From: an uncultured Bacilli bacterium
GTDB taxonomy: Bacteria > Bacillota_I > Bacilli_A > RF39 > UBA660
Direction of reading: 5' to 3'
Assembly: GCA_947625425.1 (NCBI GenBank)
Contig: CANQOH010000031.1
Span: forward strand, 1 to 16,519
DNA length: 16,519 nucleotides
Each line of letters opens with the position of its first letter. Position 1 is the first letter of the stretch. Below the pieces are notes generated by a model. That model saw nothing but the letters and a program-made list of their open reading frames with translations, ran no database searches and was not told the origin of the DNA. Below, one piece after another: positions 14,406-16,519 of the stretch. A program made the translations under genes and the position numbers.

Positions 14406-16362
14406 ATTGACCATATATCTTGGTACGACAAACTTGTTCATGGTTGGTATAAAAAGCTTGGTGTAATTCATATAGATGCTTGTTAATATCTTTAACTTTA
14501 TCCTCAAATTTTTTACTATTACCTTCTTTAGTAAGAATAGCTACCGCATATGGGTGTTCATCATAAACTATACCGATATCATGATAAACAGATTCATATT
14601 CACCATATTTATGAGCAGCTGCAATACCTAAGTCTGGTAGAGCTAAATCATTTTGTTCAGCAGCTAATAAATAGCTTTGTAATTCACGGCCTAATTCTTC
14701 ATTATTATTAATAAATTCATTAAGTGTTTTAAGATAAATTAGAGCATCATCAACAGTTATATAACCAAATTTATCAGTTCCAGAAAGCGTATAAGTTGCC
14801 CCTAGTGATTGACCATATTCTTTTAAGTTATTATAACCGATATAATCGATTAACATTAAGTGAGCAGAATTATCACTAACTTCAATAGCATACTTAACTA
14901 AAGTTCTTATAGTTACTTTAGTGCCATAGCTTAGTGTTTTCATGTACTTGCTTGATGAAGCAAGATATTTTTTAGAATAAATCATCGTATCATCAAGATT
15001 TATTTCACCTTGACTAGCTTTTGTATATAGATATAAGGCATCTACTAATTTGATAGTACTAGCTGCATAATAAGTTGGTTCTTCATTATAGGTATAAGTA
15101 AAACCATAAGTTAAATCTTCGTATTTAACACTAGCTTCATAATTGGTTTTGATATAGTTATTAAATTCATTTATTTTAGCATTTAATTCTTCACTAGATG
15201 GTTCATCTGGAAGAGGATTGTTTAAGCAATCGTTATATTCTTTAAGTTGTTTTGCTTCACGTTCTTTTTGTTTAAGTAATTCATTTTCTTTAGGATTTAA
15301 ACTAAAGCTAGAGCCATTATCAAGTTTGTTATTAAAGTAACTTAAAGAAACAAGGCATATTATTAAAATAACAAATATTGCGATAATTAAGAATGGTAAA
15401 TTGCTTTTCTTCTTAGGTTTTGAAGGTTCTGGTTCTTCAGTAAATATACGTCTGGCAAGTCTTTCTTTTCTTAGTTTTTCTTTTCTTTCTAATTCTTGTT
15501 GCTTTTGAAGAACAGTTTCTTTATGTTTAGTTTCTCTATTTAAAACTTCTTGGTCGGTTTTTATTGGTTGAGTATTTTCAATTTGTGAATATTTATGTTC
15601 ACGAGTTTCAACTGGATGTTTCTTCGTTTTAGAAGCTTTTAATTTTTTACGAGTAGTTCTTATTTTTTTACGGATTTTATTAAAAATATTTTTGTTATCT
15701 ACGAAGATATCAGTAAATAATTCTTCATCTTGAAAAGGATCTTCTAAAGAGGTATTTTCAGCTTGTTCTTTTTCTAAGATTTCTTTTACTTTTTCGACTA
15801 AACCTTCTTGATTGTATGTATAATCTTCTAAGTTGATATCTAATTGTTTAGTAATTATTAAATCTTCTTTTGGTTTTTCTACTGGTTTTGACTCTTCAAC
15901 TGGTTTTGGTTCTGGTGGTGTAGGTTGTTCTTTTGGAAGTTCTACTGATGGTTGAAGTTTTTTAGTTGTAGTTTTTTTAGTAGTTGGTTTCTTGGTAGTT
16001 GTTTTTTTTGTAGTAGCTTTCTTAGTTGTTGTCTTTTTGGTTGTTGTCTTCTTAGCTGGAGTTTTAGTGGTCGTTGAAGTCTTTTTAGTGGCTTTCTTAG
16101 TTGTTGAAGCTTTACTACTAGTTTTCTTTTTGGTACTTGTTGTTTTTGTTGATTTCTTAGTTGTGGTTTTTTTAGTCGTAGTTGATTTGGTTGCACTGGC
16201 TTTTTTCGTCGTACTTGTTTTGGCTGTTTTTTTAGTTGGACTTTTACTTGTTGTTTTCTTTTTGGTACCTGTTGTTTTTGAAGATTTTTTATTAACCGTT
16301 TTTTTTACAGAAGAAGGGTTTGCTTTTGAAGTTGGGGTTTTTGTTTTCTTTTCTTCTTCCAT
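14404..16362 (-). CDS. Serine hydrolase of the class A beta-lactamase fold with Lys/Thr-rich tail and membrane anchor
   Basis: The 652-residue protein has a Lys/Thr/Ser-rich repetitive tail (about 5-135), a Pro/Glu-rich stretch (140-170), a charged region with coiled-coil tendency (about 180-310), one membrane helix (about 322-342), and an extracytoplasmic beta-lactamase2-type domain (about 395-640). It shows YAASTIK (S435xxK438), SDNSAH (S496-D497-N498) and AHKYGEY (K585-Y-G587, in place of KTG). No ExxLN-like Glu is visible about 36 residues after SDN, where class A enzymes carry the deacylating Glu166. A wall peptidase, esterase or binding role is therefore more likely than antibiotic resistance; this is inference. 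I chose the ATG at 16362 because AGGTGA (16368-16373) is 5 nt upstream; the in-frame GTG at 16371 is part of that ribosome site. The coding strand carries long simple repeats. Confidence 0.88.
   Translation of the reverse strand: MEEEKKTKTPTSKANPSSVKKTVNKKSSKTTGTKKKTTSKSPTKKTAKTSTTKKASATKSTTTKKTTTKKSTKTTSTKKKTSSKASTTKKATKKTSTTTKTPAKKTTTKKTTTKKATTKKTTTKKPTTKKTTTKKLQPSVELPKEQPTPPEPKPVEESKPVEKPKEDLIITKQLDINLEDYTYNQEGLVEKVKEILEKEQAENTSLEDPFQDEELFTDIFVDNKNIFNKIRKKIRTTRKKLKASKTKKHPVETREHKYSQIENTQPIKTDQEVLNRETKHKETVLQKQQELERKEKLRKERLARRIFTEEPEPSKPKKKSNLPFLIIAIFVILIICLVSLSYFNNKLDNGSSFSLNPKENELLKQKEREAKQLKEYNDCLNNPLPDEPSSEELNAKINEFNNYIKTNYEASVKYEDLTYGFTYTYNEEPTYYAASTIKLVDALYLYTKASQGEINLDDTMIYSKKYLASSSKYMKTLSYGTKVTIRTLVKYAIEVSDNSAHLMLIDYIGYNNLKEYGQSLGATYTLSGTDKFGYITVDDALIYLKTLNEFINNNEELGRELQSYLLAAEQNDLALPDLGIAAAHKYGEYESVYHDIGIVYDEHPYAVAILTKEGNSKKFEDKVKDINKHLYELHQAFYTNHEQVCRTKIYGQ
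15955..16290 (-). repeat. Degenerate TTTKK-coding repeats in the hydrolase tail
   Basis: The DNA is built from variants of a 15-bp unit coding Thr-Thr-Thr-Lys-Lys, with Ala, Ser or Pro swaps. The clearest run is residues 104-135 of the hydrolase. Codons for the same residues vary (ACA, ACC, ACG, ACT), so the repeat is kept at protein level rather than as exact DNA copies. Reading the opposite strand creates a spurious Val/Leu/Phe-rich open frame. Confidence 0.8.
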
Positions 16363-16380
16363 AATTATCACCTAGGCATT

Positions 16381-16386
16381 ATTATA
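16381..16386 (-). promoter_or_regulatory. -10 box of the serine hydrolase gene
   Basis: A perfect TATAAT is read on the minus strand, 18 nt upstream of the ATG at 16362. The position 17 nt farther upstream falls in the poly-T tract of the tuf terminator, so there is no good -35 box. Read-through from tuf could also contribute. Confidence 0.5.
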
Positions 16387-16401
16387 TCTTGTTTTGAGCA
16401 T

Positions 16402-16430
16402 AAAAAAAAGTGAAAATTAATTCACTTTTT
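16402..16430 (-). terminator. Terminator of tuf
   Basis: AAAAAGTGAA (16405-16414) and TTCACTTTTT (16421-16430) form a perfect 10-bp stem with a 6-nt loop. On the minus strand the run of T residues extends through 16402. It begins 14 nt downstream of the tuf stop codon. Confidence 0.88.
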
Positions 16431-16444
16431 GTTAATCATTTTAA

Positions 16445-16519
16445 TTATTCAATGATTTCAGTAACCATACCAGCACCAACAGTACGTCCACCTTCACGAA
16501 TAGAGAATTTAGTACCATT
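16445..16519 (-). CDS. tuf: Elongation factor Tu, C-terminal end (partial)
   Basis: The last 24 codons and the TAA stop are present; the rest lies beyond the right edge. The peptide NGTKFSIREGGRTVGAGMVTEIIE matches the extreme C-terminus of EF-Tu (FAIREGGRTVGAGVV is near-universal), so the call is secure despite its length. EF-Tu delivers aminoacyl-tRNA to the ribosome. The terminator at 16402-16430 marks it as the last gene of its operon. Confidence 0.95.
   Translation of the reverse strand, partial: NGTKFSIREGGRTVGAGMVTEIIE

Noticed and set aside
15942..16196. Second minus-strand frame (84 codons, Gln/Leu/Arg-rich) inside the hydrolase tail
   Set aside because: It is a frame shift of the same repetitive DNA with no ribosome site; the long frame is continuous across it.
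15992..16375. Plus-strand open frame of 127 codons rich in Val, Leu and Phe
   Set aside because: It is the antisense reading of the Lys/Thr repeat tail of the serine hydrolase; low complexity, no ribosome site and no recognisable features.
1..16519. Defence system, prophage, insertion sequence or CRISPR array
   Set aside because: No transposase, integrase, phage, Cas or restriction protein motifs, no spaced direct repeats, and all genes fit ordinary chromosomal envelope or RNA functions.

Overview
The window comes from a very AT-rich, low-GC Gram-positive-type bacterium. The proteins are Firmicutes/Bacilli in character: a CdaA/CdaR c-di-AMP module, a YgaC-type nucleotidase, an adjacent secG-rnr-smpB cluster, a FemAB-type peptidoglycan enzyme, a YerB-like DUF3048 protein and EF-Tu. 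Strong AGGTGA-type Shine-Dalgarno sites and TTGACA/TATAAT promoters with TGn-extended -10 boxes fit this. All 16 visible stop codons are TAA (12) or TAG (4), with none TGA, while Trp is encoded by TGG. The most likely source is an uncultured, walled, Mollicutes-related Bacilli lineage such as those common in gut metagenomes. That placement is inference, not proof.

Layout, left to right (almost everything is on the minus strand). Positions 1-218 are a promoter-rich intergenic region firing leftward. A TTGACA/TATATT promoter, a short 5' hairpin and a TGATCTTTG edge suggest an rRNA operon leader just outside the window. Next come a YgaC-type nucleoside tri-/diphosphatase (219-752), a membrane-anchored S41 PDZ protease (830-2170), an unknown single-pass protein with a possible thioredoxin-like domain lacking CxxC (2246-2872), and a LolA-like lipoprotein (2972-4009). 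A small DUF378 membrane protein (4113-4313) is on the plus strand. The cdaA-cdaR operon (6550 to 4330) follows; it ends at a terminator and has no glmM behind it.

The next block is one probable transcription unit, read right to left: rnr, smpB, a signal-peptide/C-terminally anchored amidase, and a DUF3048 protein (12073 to 6643). Its genes overlap or lie within 10 nt of each other, and it has a single terminator at 6622-6642. Upstream lie monocistronic secG (12387-12172) and a DUF308 membrane protein (13043-12462). A FemAB-like aminoacyltransferase runs rightward (13143-14396) and converges on a 652-residue penicillin-recognising-type serine hydrolase with a long Lys/Thr-rich cytoplasmic tail (16362-14404). 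The window ends inside the 3' end of tuf.

Functionally this is a cell-envelope neighbourhood (c-di-AMP signalling, bridge-peptide synthesis, serine hydrolases, S41 protease, LolA-like lipoprotein, SecG) mixed with RNA quality control (RNase R, SmpB) and translation (EF-Tu). Packing is tight: intrinsic terminators repeatedly overlap or abut stop codons, and several promoters sit against the terminator of the previous gene. I found no mobile element, CRISPR array, tRNA or clearly novel multi-gene system. The most unusual items are envelope proteins that keep a family fold but have altered or missing catalytic residues, and the repeated use of polycationic cytoplasmic tails.
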